Part shown: piece by piece, positions 43,013 to 54,238 of the stretch | Position numbering within the stretch: position 1 is the stretch's first letter | Layout: each line of letters opens with the position of its first letter | Source: Littorina saxatilis | Lineage: Eukaryota; Mollusca; Gastropoda; Littorinimorpha; Littorinidae | Direction: 5' to 3' | DNA length: 64,000 nucleotides | Assembly (NCBI RefSeq): GCF_037325665.1 | Contig: NC_090250.1 | Coordinates: 32,271,088 to 32,335,087, forward strand | Translations under genes and position numbers: made by a program | The notes under the pieces: generated by a model | Databases searched by the model: none | Told to the model about the DNA's origin: nothing | What the model saw: the letters and a program-made list of their open reading frames with translations, nothing else

Positions 43013-44529
43013 CTGTTCAAAAAAAGAAACGCATAGCTTGTAATACTTGGTTAATTTAGTTATATGGCTACAAGGATGTCCACCAAACTGCAGAAAATGT
43101 TTATCTGGTCGTCGACCTTTCGTCCATTGCCACAAGTGAGCTCTGCACGTGACGCATGCGTTATCAGTGGCTACAATGTCAAAATTGCTCATTTGGCATG
43201 ACCACTCGTCATGCTTCAGTGTAATCTCGTGAAACTCGGGGAATATTGAGCTCTCACCATGTCTTCCAAAACCCATAAAAGCGGATTGTTCGCCACAAAG
43301 AAATCAGACGACAATTCAGCGACGAAAGATGGCCCGATTGAGCAGAGAAGACCGCCAAATTGCATTGGGTCGTTTACAAGCAGGCCAAAGTCAAAGTGCA
43401 ATCGCCAGGCACTTCCACGTGTCCCAGAGCACCATCAGTAGACTGTGGGTCAGGTTTCAAGCCACTGGCTCCGTTGCTGACTTGCCACGAGCGGGAAGAC
43501 CAAGGGCGACAACTGCTGCTCACGACCGCTTCATACGGCTCCGCCACCTCCGGAATCGTTTCCTGTCGGCCTCATCTTCTGTCCAGGCTCTCCCCGGGCC
43601 ACACCGATTATCGGACCAGACCGTGCGGAACCGCCTGCATGAAGCTGGTTTGAGAGCTCGCAGACCTCACAGAGGAGCTGTCCTCACCCGCCGCCATCGC
43701 CAGAACCGAGTGCAGTGGGGCAACCAGCACCTTCGCTGGACAGTCCGGAATCACTGGAGACACGTGTGGTTCAGCGACGAGTCCTACGTCCTGCTCCAGC
43801 GACATGATGGTCGGAGGAGGGTCTACCGGAGAGTAAACGAACGTTACGCGCCCAACTGTGTGGATGAGGCACCCGTTCATGGTGGTGGAGGCGTCATGGT
43901 GTGGGGGGCGATCAATACCGCTGGAAGGAGCACCCTGGTGCACGTCCAAGGGCGCATAACTGCCCAGCGATACGTGGAGGAAATTCTGCGCCCACACGCC
44001 CTTCCTCTTCTGGCTGACCAGGATGCCATATTCCAGCAGGACAACGCTCGCCCGCACACAGCACGACTCACCACCCAGTTCCTCACCGACCACCATGTCC
44101 AGGTGCTTCCCTGGCCATCCATGTCGCCAGACATGAACCCGATAGAACACCTCTGGGATGAATTGGACAGACGTGTGCGCAGGCGAGAAGAAGCGCCGGC
44201 AAATCACCGCGATCTATTGCAGGCACTTCAGGAGGAGTGGGACACCATCCCACAGCAAGATATCCGGCATCTGATCCAGTCCATAAACAGAAGGTGCTGG
44301 GCAGTTGTTGCTGCTCAAGGCAGTCACACCCCCACAGACTTGACAGCCTCGGCACCCAATCGTATTGATTGACTGATTGATTTGAAGATGCAAATGAACT
44401 GTGTGTGCATTCAACTGTGTCCATACCAAATTTCAAACAAATAATCTAAATATTGGATTTTCTGTTAATTTTTTCGAAAAATAAAACAAATTTGGCAAGT
44501 AGCAACTATGCGTTTCTTTTTTTGAACAG
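43013..44529 (+). mobile_element. Intact Tc1-like transposon (DD34E)
   Basis: Terminal inverted repeats CTGTTCAAAAAAAGAAACGC (43013 on) and its complement to 44529, flanked by TA (43011-43012 and 44530-44531). 1,517 bp with one uninterrupted transposase gene. No internal damage seen. Confidence 0.95.
43329..44372 (+). CDS. Tc1 transposase, full length
   Basis: 347 codons. The enzyme cuts the element out and inserts it at TA. Residues 1-50 form a helix-turn-helix (QSQSAIARHFHVSQSTISRL), followed by the GRPR AT-hook-like motif (56-59), a second HTH to about 120, and the DDE core: D150 (WFSDES), D238 (QQDNARPH) and E273 (NPIEHLW), exactly 34 residues apart, the Tc1 signature. GGGGVMVWG lies between. 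340-350 residues is the usual Tc1 length. The first ATG (43329) precedes the HTH at the expected spacing. It is GC-rich relative to its AT-rich flanks. No frameshift or stop is seen, so recent activity is possible. Confidence 0.95.
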   Translation: MARLSREDRQIALGRLQAGQSQSAIARHFHVSQSTISRLWVRFQATGSVADLPRAGRPRATTAAHDRFIRLRHLRNRFLSASSSVQALPGPHRLSDQTVRNRLHEAGLRARRPHRGAVLTRRHRQNRVQWGNQHLRWTVRNHWRHVWFSDESYVLLQRHDGRRRVYRRVNERYAPNCVDEAPVHGGGGVMVWGAINTAGRSTLVHVQGRITAQRYVEEILRPHALPLLADQDAIFQQDNARPHTARLTTQFLTDHHVQVLPWPSMSPDMNPIEHLWDELDRRVRRREEAPANHRDLLQALQEEWDTIPQQDIRHLIQSINRRCWAVVAAQGSHTPTDLTASAPNRID

Positions 44530-44689
44530 TATAATATTGAACTGCGAGCGAAAGCGAGCTGTTCACTATTTGAAAAAGCAACGAGTGTAAATCTGGTACG
44601 ACACAGCAAGCCATGTAGTATTCTGTTTATCCTACATACTGTACTTACGTGTATTTTACTGAAAATGTCTTGCAGACGAGGCAGCTAAA

Positions 44690-44925
44690 TTAAAGATACT
44701 GGACTTGTCAAATCCAGGTGCACGTAGCCCCTAGGGCTTTTAGTCATACCTCAGGCGTCTATCCCTTTGAATAAATACCAAGTTTCATTGACTTCCATGC
44801 AAGGAGTCAAGAACTGCAATTTTTTTACGAATTAATTTCTAACTCGGACCCGCCGGTCCTTGGCCTATTTTTGGATCTAAATTTAGATCAGGTAGATCAC
44901 CACATCATGCACAAAAAGACACGTC
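44690..44925 (+). repeat. Direct repeat, right copy
   Basis: Second copy of 42712-42955, same orientation. Confidence 0.85.
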
Positions 44926-44966
44926 ACTCGCAAACTATACGTCATCATGAGTTTGTGTAAAACAAA

Positions 44967-45199
44967 ATGGAGGCCGGGATCACTCAGTTGAATCGAACTC
45001 AGACCAAAGCCAAAAGAAGAAATCAAAACGCAATGATTCCCCGCCGACTACACCGTTTTGAACAAGGCAGAGGAGAGACGAAAAACTCGCTCGTGGACAC
45101 AGCTATGATACGCGGCGGGGTTATTTCGGGGAGGAGCTTGCGCGATGGATTGAACTGAAGAAGAATTTTGTCATCAACAATCCCCATTTTGCTGGTCAA
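44967..45199 (+). CDS. Weak candidate exon of unknown function
   Basis: Ends at a good donor (GTCAA|GTGAGT). In the frame ending there, YFGEELARWIELKKNFVINN then PHFAGQ looks protein-like, but the upstream ATG frame (MEAGITQLNRTQTKAKRRNQ) is a different one. Unrecognised; may be a decayed exon. Confidence 0.3.
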
Positions 45200-45774
45200 G
45201 TGAGTAGATCTACTTTTCATGCACTTCGTAAGAGATGGTTATCATTCTAATTCTGTTATGTGATAATAGTGTATTTTGGACGTGATTGTAAAAATAATTT
45301 CTGAACTTGGGGAGGGAGGGGGAAGGGAGGGGGGGGGGGGGGGAGTGCGATTTGTCGTGGAGCAGGAATTCTATGTATCATCGCCGTGGTTCACTTTGTG
45401 TGTTTTCATTTCGTACTTTGTTTTTGCCAGACCACTGGCACTTGACAATAGAACAGAGGAGGTTGGGTACTGGTGGTGGGTAGAAATCACCTGCAGAATG
45501 TCGCTATAGATCATTTTAAAGCACGGGATAAGCCCAAACCCAGCACCCACCCACTCTGGTTCAAGTCAAGTGCCTGTTGCGCCCTGACTAAATTAAACAA
45601 ATTGTGGATTCTTGGTGCCTGGCGTTTGCTTTGATAACTGGGACTTTGCATAAGCTGTGATTTTGTTTGGTGTCGTTTATAAATATAGTCATCATTGCTT
45701 GTGGTGTTGTGATTCCCAATTCACAAACTGTAAAAACAAAACAAAACATATTTAATTATAATATATATATAACA
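45200..45774. other. No gene seen
   Basis: Contains a G-run at 45310-45343 and otherwise ordinary DNA. Confidence 0.5.
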
Positions 45775-46165
45775 CTAGATGATTACCCGCTTCGCCGGGA
45801 AGAAGTAGAGCCGAATACCCGGCCGTCGCATCGCCGGCGCACGAAGGAAGGGAGATCTAAAAATAGTAACGTGCAGTGACCTTCTAAATATAGTAACGTA
45901 CAAACGGGAATATGAATTGACGCCGGCGCACGAAGGAAGGGAGATCTAAAAATAGTAACGTGCAGTGAAAAACGAAAATCGGTTCAGCGCTGCGCGCTGA
46001 GAGCACGTGTTGAAATATCTGATCGATCAGGTTGTGTCCGGGGTCTCTGTGAATAAGCCCACCAAATTTGAAGCAGATCCATCGAGAACTTTGGCCGTGC
46101 ATCGCGAAGACACAGACAGACAGATACACACACACACAGACACAAGTCGTATATATATATATAGA
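45775..46165 (-). mobile_element. Helitron-like element, complete copy
   Basis: Minus strand: 5'-TCTATATATATATATACGAC at 46165 and 3'-ACCCGGGTAAT-type end GCGGGTAATCATCTAG at 45775. Same family as 38018-38480, with the microsatellite right at the 5' end. An internal duplication of GAAGGGAGATCTAAAAATAG is present. Confidence 0.75.
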
Positions 46166-46312
46166 TAGGCCATGATTATGCACCTTTGCACTAGCTGTTT
46201 GACGATTCCTCTCGGATAAGCCAACTGTCTCTGGGCATTTTTGTCTGCTATGATAGTACAGTATTTATAGAACTAGTATGCAAATGAAATATTACAAACA
46301 TAGCATGAATTG

Positions 46313-46393
46313 GTTCAATAACATAATCATTTAAAACCCTCATGAAAACACAACCAACACAGGGCCTAACAGACAGAGCCACAAACACCAAGG

Positions 46394-46454
<61 letters not shown>

Positions 46455-46581
46455 CAGTGTACACATGCACACACGCAGAAACACGCGTACATAGTCATAG
46501 TACAGAAATCTCCAGCATCAGAGATTTCTGTACTAGCTGTACTATGTACGCGTGTGTCTGCGTGTGTGCATGTGTACACTG

Positions 46582-46658
<77 letters not shown>

Positions 46659-46739
46659 CCTTGGTGTTTGTGGCTCTGTCTGTTAGACCCTGAGTTGGTT
46701 GTGTTTTTATGAAGGTTTTAAATGATTATGTTATTGAAC
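46313..46739. mobile_element. 427-bp foldback with (CA)n in both arms
   Basis: GTTCAATAACATAATCATTT at 46313 and its complement ending at 46739, with matching arms up to the centre near 46524 (AGAAATCTCC/…/AGATTTCTGT). The (CA)n tract of the left arm (46396-46450) is mirrored as (TG)n in the right (46585-46660). Confidence 0.8.
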
Positions 46740-47503
46740 ATAATAATAATAATAATGATAATAATAATTGTTAATATGCATTTTATTTTTGAAAGCATTG
46801 TACATTTTTTTAATTGCTCATTTTATTTATTTTTTTACATTTTGTAAATCAGCATTGAGGCTACGTTCATACTGTAACCGTGCCAAGCAGAACACAGGCA
46901 GGTGGTGCTTCTTCTCTTGATCTAAGCAGGTAGTTGTATGTTTATATGTAGCAGTTAATAGTACACACAGAATAAAAATCCCCATGCATGGTCTCACATC
47001 CACACACACAATCAGGAATGCATGCAAAAAACATTTTTGTTATACATGAAGTGTATTTATTATTTATGAAAAAGTCAAACAAAGTAATAGGTCAGTCAGT
47101 TGATAGTTTATATGATCTGTAAACGATGAAAAAAAGACAGTTGCAATCCATCTTATTGTGCAATTGAAGATTGATCGATTCCAAAACAGGTTATATATAT
47201 GGGGAAAACGTTGATTGTGAAGTTTCTGTGTTTTCTAGATACAATATGTATGTTGTTTGTTACTTTATGAATATAATCTTGCCTTAAACACAACAATACT
47301 TGTTGCCTGTATACTTGTTTCATAACTATGATAAGTTAGTACAGGTGGAGCAAATTAATGCTGAATTAATTTCATTATCAGACTCGGTGATATTCTCAAT
47401 GACACTGTACGACTTCTTTCCTAATTTGTATATATACCTTCGATCTATTATGTACATGTACTGTCTGACAGTGTTATTTTAGGTTCAGTGTACTTAACGA
47501 TCT
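46740..47503. other. No gene seen
   Basis: AT-rich with (AAT)n at 46741-46770. Confidence 0.5.
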
Positions 47504-48345
47504 AACAAGAAGGGCAAAGTCCATACGACTCACATGCTTGACCTTGACCATTACATGACCTTGACCTTCAGGGTCAAGGTCAAATAACTAAACCTAGCAA
47601 TGACATCATACACTAAGAACTGCTTTACACATTTTTCCTACCAAAATACATGTGACCTTGAACCAAGGTCAAGGTCATCCAAGGTCATGCAACACAAAGC
47701 TGTTAATTCAAGACATAGGAAGTACAATGGTGCTTATTGGCTCTTTCTACCATGAGATATGGTCACTTTTAGTGGTTCACTACCTTATTTTGGTCACATT
47801 TCATAAGGGTCAAAGTGACCTTGACCTTGATCATATGTTACCAAATGTGTCTCATGATGAAAGCATAACATGTGCCCCACATACTTTTTAAGTTTGAAAC
47901 AGTTATCTTCCATAGTTCAGGGTCAAGGTCACTTCAAAATATGTATACAATCCAACTTTGAAGAGCTCCTGTGACCTTGACCTTGAAGCAAGGTAAACCA
48001 AACTGGTATCAAAAGATGGGGCTTACTTTGCCCTATATATCATATATAGGTGAGGTATTGAATCTCAAAAACTTGAGAGAAAATGGGAAAAATGTGAAAA
48101 ATAGCTGTTTTTTAGACAACATTTATGGCCCCTGCGACCTTGACCTTGAAGCAAGGTCAAGATGCTATGTATGTTTTTTGGGGCCTTGTCATCATACACC
48201 ATCTTGCCAAATTTGGTACTGATAGACTGAATAGTGTCCAAGAAATATCCAACGTTAAAGTTTTCCGGACGGGGGGGACGGACGGACGGACGGACGACTC
48301 GGGTGAGTACATAGACTCACTTTTGCTTCGCATGTGAGTCAAAAA
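47504..48345 (+). repeat. Repeat D, complete copy
   Basis: Same ends as 32613-33456; GGACGGACGG run at 48276-48295. Confidence 0.85.
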
Positions 48346-49360
48346 TGATTGACCTGAATAATGTTTAGCCACGGTGGTCAGCCTATATACCTGGGACTTC
48401 TGGTATGACAACATCAACACCTGGTGCATTTGCTTATGGACTAAAGGTGCATCCATCTACTCCTGGACTATGAGACATATCAGCCGCAGAGCCTGAGAGG
48501 TACTTGGTTTAAAGATTTTGCCTTTTTATAGTTCTCAGAATTCACTCGTGTAGAACTTTATCCCATTGTCAAAAGATGTTATGAAAAAATTGCTGTCTCA
48601 GTGTGACTGAAACTAAAGAATGCACTTGACTTAATTGAATGCAATATTATGCAATTATGATAAGAATAAAGAAAGAAATATAAAATATCTGTTGCACAAA
48701 AATCACACCTGCAAATTTGCCACTTTGTGGACAGGCCTTGCATAAGCTGAAATTGATGTAAACCAAATATGAAGTAATTTGGCGGAAGTCTGTATGAGTA
48801 ATTAGCATTTTTGTGGGTTGCATTTTGTGGGGTCAACCTGTGCAATACATGCTTTCTTATTTCATATCAGATAAGAACCCCACATTTTTACTCTTCTGTT
48901 TTTGAAACTACTCGTCATAAGAAAAACTACACAGATGCGTTTTAGGTCAGATCTTTCTGATGAGGCTGTTGATTGTAAAACCAAGTATTTCACTGAAAAG
49001 GTCATTAATTACCATACCTTGTTCACAAAACAGATTGAGTTTACATGACGTATTGTCAATACAGTGGAACCTACAACACAGACACATCCCAAAATTGAAT
49101 TAGCAAAATCAAGGTTCCCGCGATCAAAAAATAAAAAAAAATCAGAACTAAATCGAAACATGTTTAGCATGTCCTTAGACAGTACAATCAAATCTGCATC
49201 CAAATCAGTCAGTGTTGTTCACATATCTTGTCTAACATGGATGCTATGGCATGCTGAGCGGTGTAGGCGTCAATCCTCTCGGCAGGCATAAAAGGCAGTT
49301 TTTGAAGCCGTTTAACGGGTAATGAGACCAAAAAATGGTACATTTGAGTAACTCGCAAAC
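48346..49360. other. No gene seen
   Basis: AT-rich. ACAGTGGAACCTAC at about 49060 resembles a pogo/Tigger-type end, but no partner end was found. Confidence 0.45.
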
Positions 49361-50194
49361 GCATTGCCTTCAAACTTACGAATACAGGGATTTGTGCTAA
49401 CACATGTCGTAAACTACACACGAAATATCAAGTCATTAGATTTAGAGATATTAGTTCTGCTGTTATGCGACATACCCTGTCCGATTGAACAGAAACAAAT
49501 TAAAATTAGCATGCATTTAGAAAAATGAAAGCTTCAATTTACCTTTAAATTGAAAACAGTTTTAACATTGGCTGTTTAGAGCGCACTTGTTTAAACGCAC
49601 ACACAAATTCTTGAATAATGCTTTTTCAAGAGCCATTGATCAGTTAAGTGTGTCGGCAGTGAGCTTTGCTAGGCGTAGGCCGACATTTGCGCTCAGCGCT
49701 CGGAATGAGTCAACTTATTAACAAGAAGAGCAAACGCTCGATCGAGTCACTTTCGCAGTTCTGAATATTATATGAGGCATCAGATGGACAGGAAGAAATT
49801 GCTATTCACAACACAATGAGTCACGTTCACATAAAATTTGAGCCCGGTCACTTTTATAGTTTCCGAGAAAAGCCCAACGTTAAGTTGTGTGTTGCCGAAC
49901 AGAAAAGGCTAGTTATCTCCCTTGTTTTTCTGATAACGTTCGTAAAAGGCTACAGATGTAAATACTTTGATGTAAAGAATAATCCTACAAAGTTTCAATC
50001 ACATCCGATGAACTTTGTCAAAGATATAAAATGTCTAATTTTTCCTTTGACGCTGACCTGTGACCTTGAAAATTTAAGCTTTTTCTGACATTACAAATAA
50101 CAGCAGACCTATTGAATGTCTCAAACGACTTGAAACTCCGTATGCACTTTACGACATGTGTTAGCACAAACATCTGGAAGTTTGAAGGCAATGC
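49361..50194. mobile_element. Inverted-repeat element split by repeat C
   Basis: Diverged arms at 49361-about 49470 and about 50085-50194 (GCATTGCCTTCAAACTT; GTGCTAACACATGTCGTAAA). Repeat C (49720-50073, 3'-truncated) lies between them. Confidence 0.6.
49720..50073 (+). repeat. Repeat C, truncated copy
   Basis: Nearly identical to 20071-20425, ending abruptly at GACCTTGAAAA. Confidence 0.85.
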
Positions 50195-50672
50195 CAGGGG
50201 TGGGATTTTTTTCGTGGGAGACGGATTCCCAGGAAGAATTTGGCAACTGTTTTTTAAAAAAAAAAAATTATACCTTTTTTTTGTTAATCCCTTACACTGG
50301 GTTCATGTGAGATGTAGTTGTGCCAGGTCAGCCACCTTTCACCATGTCAGAGTGACAAACAGGGGGCAGCAATGTCATGTCATGTCATCCAGGGGAATGT
50401 GGCATCATAGTTGCTATTTGTAAACTCGGCTCACCCACATCTTTATATACTCCTATACTCCTCTTGCAGGGATTCACAAACCTTCAGTGCTGTGGAACAG
50501 AAAACTTACATTCCTGATCTATGAACCAGGGGTATTTAGCTTCTGATGCATTGAGTCCTTTAGAAAGTTAGCAAACTGTGAAACAGACTTAAATAAAACA
50601 CATTTCTCTTTTAATTGAAGCTATAATTCAACAATCATTTTGGAATATAACTCCTGAAATGAATTGAAAAGC
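50195..50672. other. No gene seen
   Basis: No recognisable exon or repeat. Confidence 0.5.
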
Positions 50673-50842
50673 AGCAACTACTACCCCGCTCTTCTTGTCA
50701 ATTTCACTTCCTTTGCCATGAGCGGTGGACTGACGATGCTACGAGTATACGGTCTTGCTGCGTTGCATTGCGTTCAGTTTCATTCTGTGAGTTCGACAGC
50801 TACTTGACTAAATGTTGTATTTTCGCCTTACGCGACTTGTTT
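50673..50842 (-). repeat. Repeat E, 5'-end fragment
   Basis: AGCAACTACTACCCCGCTCT to ACGCGACTTGTTT, matching the last 170 bp of 34262-35118. Confidence 0.85.
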
Positions 50843-51454
50843 AAATGTTGCTGTGTTGACAAACGTTCTCCGAGCAAACGTCTATCTAATGTTTTTGTCA
50901 TCACATTGAAAGAATTTCTTCTGAGTAGAATGAAGCTGAATTAAAATGTAAAGAAAAAAAAGACCCATTGCTCAAAACATTAAGAAACGGGATGATTTTG
51001 GTTCGGTCGTAGACCTAAAAGCATTAGCGAGGGATTCATTCGAGGCCAGTGTATCAGTGCACATTGAAAATCTGTGAAACCTCAGATATAACTTTATAAA
51101 ACAAAGAGAATTTTGATAAAAATAATCAAAATTCACAGTAGGTTTTTTTTGTTTTTTTGCATCTCCCTCTTCACCCAACCCCAACCCTAATTGATGTGCC
51201 CTAAAAGCGCTCAAAAACAGACACACGTTAGTTTTTCGCCTCAGTGCTTTTCCACATTTACAAATATTGTACTGTATCATTTATTTTTGGTCACTGCCCG
51301 TCCCTTTTCTGATAATTATAGTCAAGTTTTCTTTTATTTCCCTTGGATTCCCGATGGCTCCACGGTAAACACCATGATCAGCGCATGCGCACTAAGGCCA
51401 CTGAAGTCACTTTCCCGAATCTATTTATAACCTCCGACACAGTAGGGTAAATGA
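50843..51454. other. No gene seen
   Basis: AT-rich; short open frames without domains. Confidence 0.5.
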
Positions 51455-51905
51455 CCGAGACGGCTTCGTGCACCGCGACCAAGTGGGAGGGAGAGACCCA
51501 AGTCGGTTAGCCCCCAAGAAGGTGACAACTCTCACCAAGTTACCACCCAATGGTTGTCACCCGCTTCGATCTTCGTGCACCTCAGCCCTGGTCGCTGCCG
51601 CCTGTGAGTGGAGATGTTTCCGATCTCCCAGGTCAACTTATGTGCAGACCTGCTGGTGACTTAACCCCCTTCGTGTGTACACGCAAGCACAAGACCAAGT
51701 GTGCACAGAAAATATCCTGTAATCCATGTCGGAGTTCGGTGGGTTATGGAAACACGAAAATACCCAGCATGCCTACCCAACGAAAGCGGAGTGAGCTGAC
51801 TATGCTCTCAGAGTATAGTGTGGGAAACCCAAATGGGCAAACAAGCTCACACGTAACCAGACAAATTCTGGAACTCTGAAGAAGAAAAGAAGAAGAAGAA
51901 GTGAA
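51455..51905 (+). mobile_element. tRNA-SINE variant with LINE-like tail
   Basis: The 5' half (GGCTTCGTGCACCGCGACC; GTGCACCTCAGCCCTGG) differs from the 12017 copy, the middle is shared (GGAGATGTTTCCGATCTCCC; ACACGCAAGCACAAGACC), and the 3' end is TTCTGGAACTCTGAAGAAG. That tail matches the 3' end of the I-type LINE at 18858-18883 (CCTGGAACGCCGAAGAAG). A head fragment of the same variant is at 58102-58193. Confidence 0.8.
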
Positions 51906-51939
51906 GTACCCCACACAGAGTAAGCGCAAACATTTACTC

Positions 51940-53010
51940 AAAATATTGTCTCAGATGGCGACAAATTTGCTCGCGAAACTTAAAATGCATCAAACACCTT
52001 TCACAGCTGTAGCGAGTTTCCCCAGTGTGCCTTTTTTTTCCATCATCAAGCATGTAGGTTAAAGGGGGGGTAAGTTGGACACCCTCATGAGAATTAGATG
52101 CTAGCCCATAGAAGTCGGTCAACCAAGACGGTGGGGTTATATGTCAAGATTGGGGTTAGACCTACACATATATATGCAAGTGAAATAAAGGATCTTATGT
52201 GTTTTGTCAACACACGGACTTGATTCCTGAAATCTAAGAACAGTTCAAATGTGTCGACTAGTCGGGTAAATTGAACAGGGCACAGTTTAAATCAGTCGAA
52301 CTCATTTGCATATGTATTTAACCCAAGCCGACTATCTTTCAATGCTGCCAGAGCTTTCTTCGTGTCTTCTTAAGACCATTTTCCATGACAGTAAGACCAA
52401 AGAGTAGAGATATTGCAATTTTCTAACATCAATACTAACACAGTTAGACATTCAGCGACATTCAGCTAAAATATTCTAAAAGTTCTCACCTGCCTGTGCC
52501 ACCCGTTCTGAGTTGTAGTTGCGCCAAATGTCATTGTCAAACCAGTAACGTAAATATAAGGTGGAAACAAATTTTACCCGAACTATTGAAATATTCAATT
52601 CAACACCACCACCCCCCCCCCCTCCTCCCCCCTTGTTCAATTCACCAACCCCCCCCCCCCCCCCACCCTTACCATACTTTATTTTGCAAATGTCTTTCCA
52701 CAAGAAGGCCAAGGACACTTGTGCGTTGCCATGGTTTCTTTGTGACATACATGCCTCGACGATTACGGATTCCGATGACCTGCTACCATAGCGTATGCTT
52801 TTCCACATGCGCTGCACTTGTTTGACTTGAGCTTGGTATGCACACTGTTGGAATGGTTATTAATATAAATCACGTGGCCTTTCAAATGTTTTTGACCACT
52901 GACCACACAACACATTTTCCTTCAGGCTCTTTCCTGTGAATTTGTTTTTCATGGGCAGAAAGATTTAGTTTTCTGACTGTAACATTTGACACAATCAAAA
53001 CACTTTGTCT
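51940..53010 (-). pseudogene. Decayed C2H2 zinc-finger gene
   Basis: Read on the minus strand in several frames: a degenerate finger CFDCVKCYSQKTK, GHVIYINNHSNSVH, KCSACGKAYAMVAGH, HKCPWPSCGKTFAK, then past a poly-C run HTGETRYSCERC and LMHFKFREQICRHLR with the HTGE linker of Kruppel-type fingers. C2H2 proteins bind DNA in the nucleus. Stops (for example after HRNP and after FAK) and frame changes show it is not functional as read here. The poly-C tracts at 52608-52625 and 52648-52665 invaded the middle. Confidence 0.55.
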
Positions 53011-53079
53011 TCGGTGTTGATGATAATACTGGCGCTGGTTCAGTTTCTGTTGCGCTGATGACGAGGAAGCTGTCAGCGA

Positions 53080-53110
53080 TCAAACCCCCCCCCCCCCCCC
53101 CCCCCTCCTA
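53080..53110. repeat. Poly-C tract
   Basis: About 20 C in a row, upstream of the candidate plus-strand exon. Confidence 0.9.
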
Positions 53111-53315
53111 ACAGTATAGCGCGGACCCTAGCGTGTCACTAGCAAAGCGGGCATTAATCTCTGTATAGTGCGTTCACTGAGAATTCATCACTTTGTGTTC
53201 CGAAAACATAACAACTAGAATCAGCCGCCACAGCCAAAAAAAATACGTATGCATGCGCTCGCTTGATCAAGCATTCATTACATCGATACAGTACTTTGGT
53301 GCTTCGACAAGCAAG

Positions 53316-53525
53316 ATGGAGGATGATGAGTTTGATTTGAAACTTTCGTTTGAGTTGTTTCTTGACAACAAATCGTACGTGGAATCTGAACGATTTACTG
53401 AGGAAGATCTTCGCAATGAACTGTGTATCGCGGTGAAGAAAATGACAGTTCTGAGTTCGTCAAGTGACGGAATTTACGAAAATGCACATGGATACAAACA
53501 GTGGCTGGTCCATTTTCGTCAGTGA
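53316..53525 (+). CDS. Candidate host first exon, function unknown
   Basis: ATG in good context (GCAAGATGG) gives MEDDEFDLKLSFELFLDNKS then YVESERFTEEDLRNELCIAV, an acidic, normal-looking N-terminus, ending in a stop after HFRQ. A splice within it is possible (AATGACAG|TTCT has no clean donor). No domain recognised. It faces the minus-strand candidate at 53633-53790. Confidence 0.35.
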   Translation: MEDDEFDLKLSFELFLDNKSYVESERFTEEDLRNELCIAVKKMTVLSSSSDGIYENAHGYKQWLVHFRQ

Positions 53526-53632
53526 AATGGCAGGACCAGCAAGCATTAGATCTACTGATTAAAAATGTAATGAGGCTTCGGCCAGGAAAAAGTATAGATC
53601 TACACAACAAGAACTTGGATTGTCGTACTTAC

Positions 53633-53790
53633 AAATCTAGCAGGATTTCTGCGAGCGCTTCATCGGCGGATTCTGCCCCAACGGTTACACTTACACGTTC
53701 AGGTTCTGTCATTGGTTTCCTTTTCATTCTGGACTCAATTTCGTTGAGAAATGAACTAGCTCTTTGCGATACGTCCGGTTCGTCCGCCAT
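53633..53790 (-). CDS. Candidate host first exon, function unknown
   Basis: Minus-strand ATG at 53790 (AAAAATGGCGGAC) gives MADEPDVSQRASSFLNEIES, RMKRKPMTEPERVSV, ADEALAEILLD and ends at a consensus donor GATTT|GTAAGT (53632). A second overlapping ATG frame upstream (MSKLAFGRDRALHHL, 53915) is less likely. No family recognised; the continuation would lie below 53630, but no acceptor exon was identified. Confidence 0.4.
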
Positions 53791-54233
53791 TTTTTGCCAG
53801 TTGTCATGACAGCAGCCGTATCGGCGAGCACAGGCGACGAAAACCAGTCTTGACGGCCAATTTTAATCTTCAAATGGTGGAGAGCTCGGTCGCGACCAAA
53901 TGCCAATTTACTCATTTTGATTTAATTATTTAGCATACTTCTGGTGCTTTATTGAGCAAACCGAGCCAGGTGCGTCTTAATTAAGGTACACGTAGATTCC
54001 CCAAACTCTTCAAATCGGCCCAATTCGGCAGAAAACTCTCCAAGATGGCGGCGTGGACACCCTATCTTTAAATAAGAGGCAATGGAAAAGTTGGATATGG
54101 ATATGAAAATATATGTTGCAGGTGGAAGAGGGGAGGGGGAGAGGGTCTGTTTGTGAATCACCTTCTGCATTTAGATCTGTTTGAGTATTTGCAAACAAAG
54201 TTACCTTGATCATTGTGGCATCCTCTTGATCCC
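53791..54233. other. No further gene seen
   Basis: Probable promoter side of the minus-strand candidate; contains AAGATGGCGGCGTGG at about 54041, whose frame closes after seven codons. Confidence 0.4.
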
Positions 54234-54238
54234 ATCAT

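Larger units (their letters stand above)
42955..44642. mobile_element. Inverted-repeat element hosting the Tc1
   Basis: Outer inverted ends GAATACTACATGGCTTGCTG, continuing to TTTACAC, at 42955-42995 and 44596-44642. The Tc1 at 43013-44529 inserted just inside its left arm; without it this is a MITE of about 170 bp. Confidence 0.75.

Noticed and set aside
42712-44925. Long terminal repeats around a retroelement
   Set aside because: The core is a Tc1 in another inverted-repeat element; no primer site, polypurine tract or retroviral domains.
49009-49421. Minus-strand frames of 64-70 codons
   Set aside because: No domains, no splice sites; possibly part of an unrecognised repeat.
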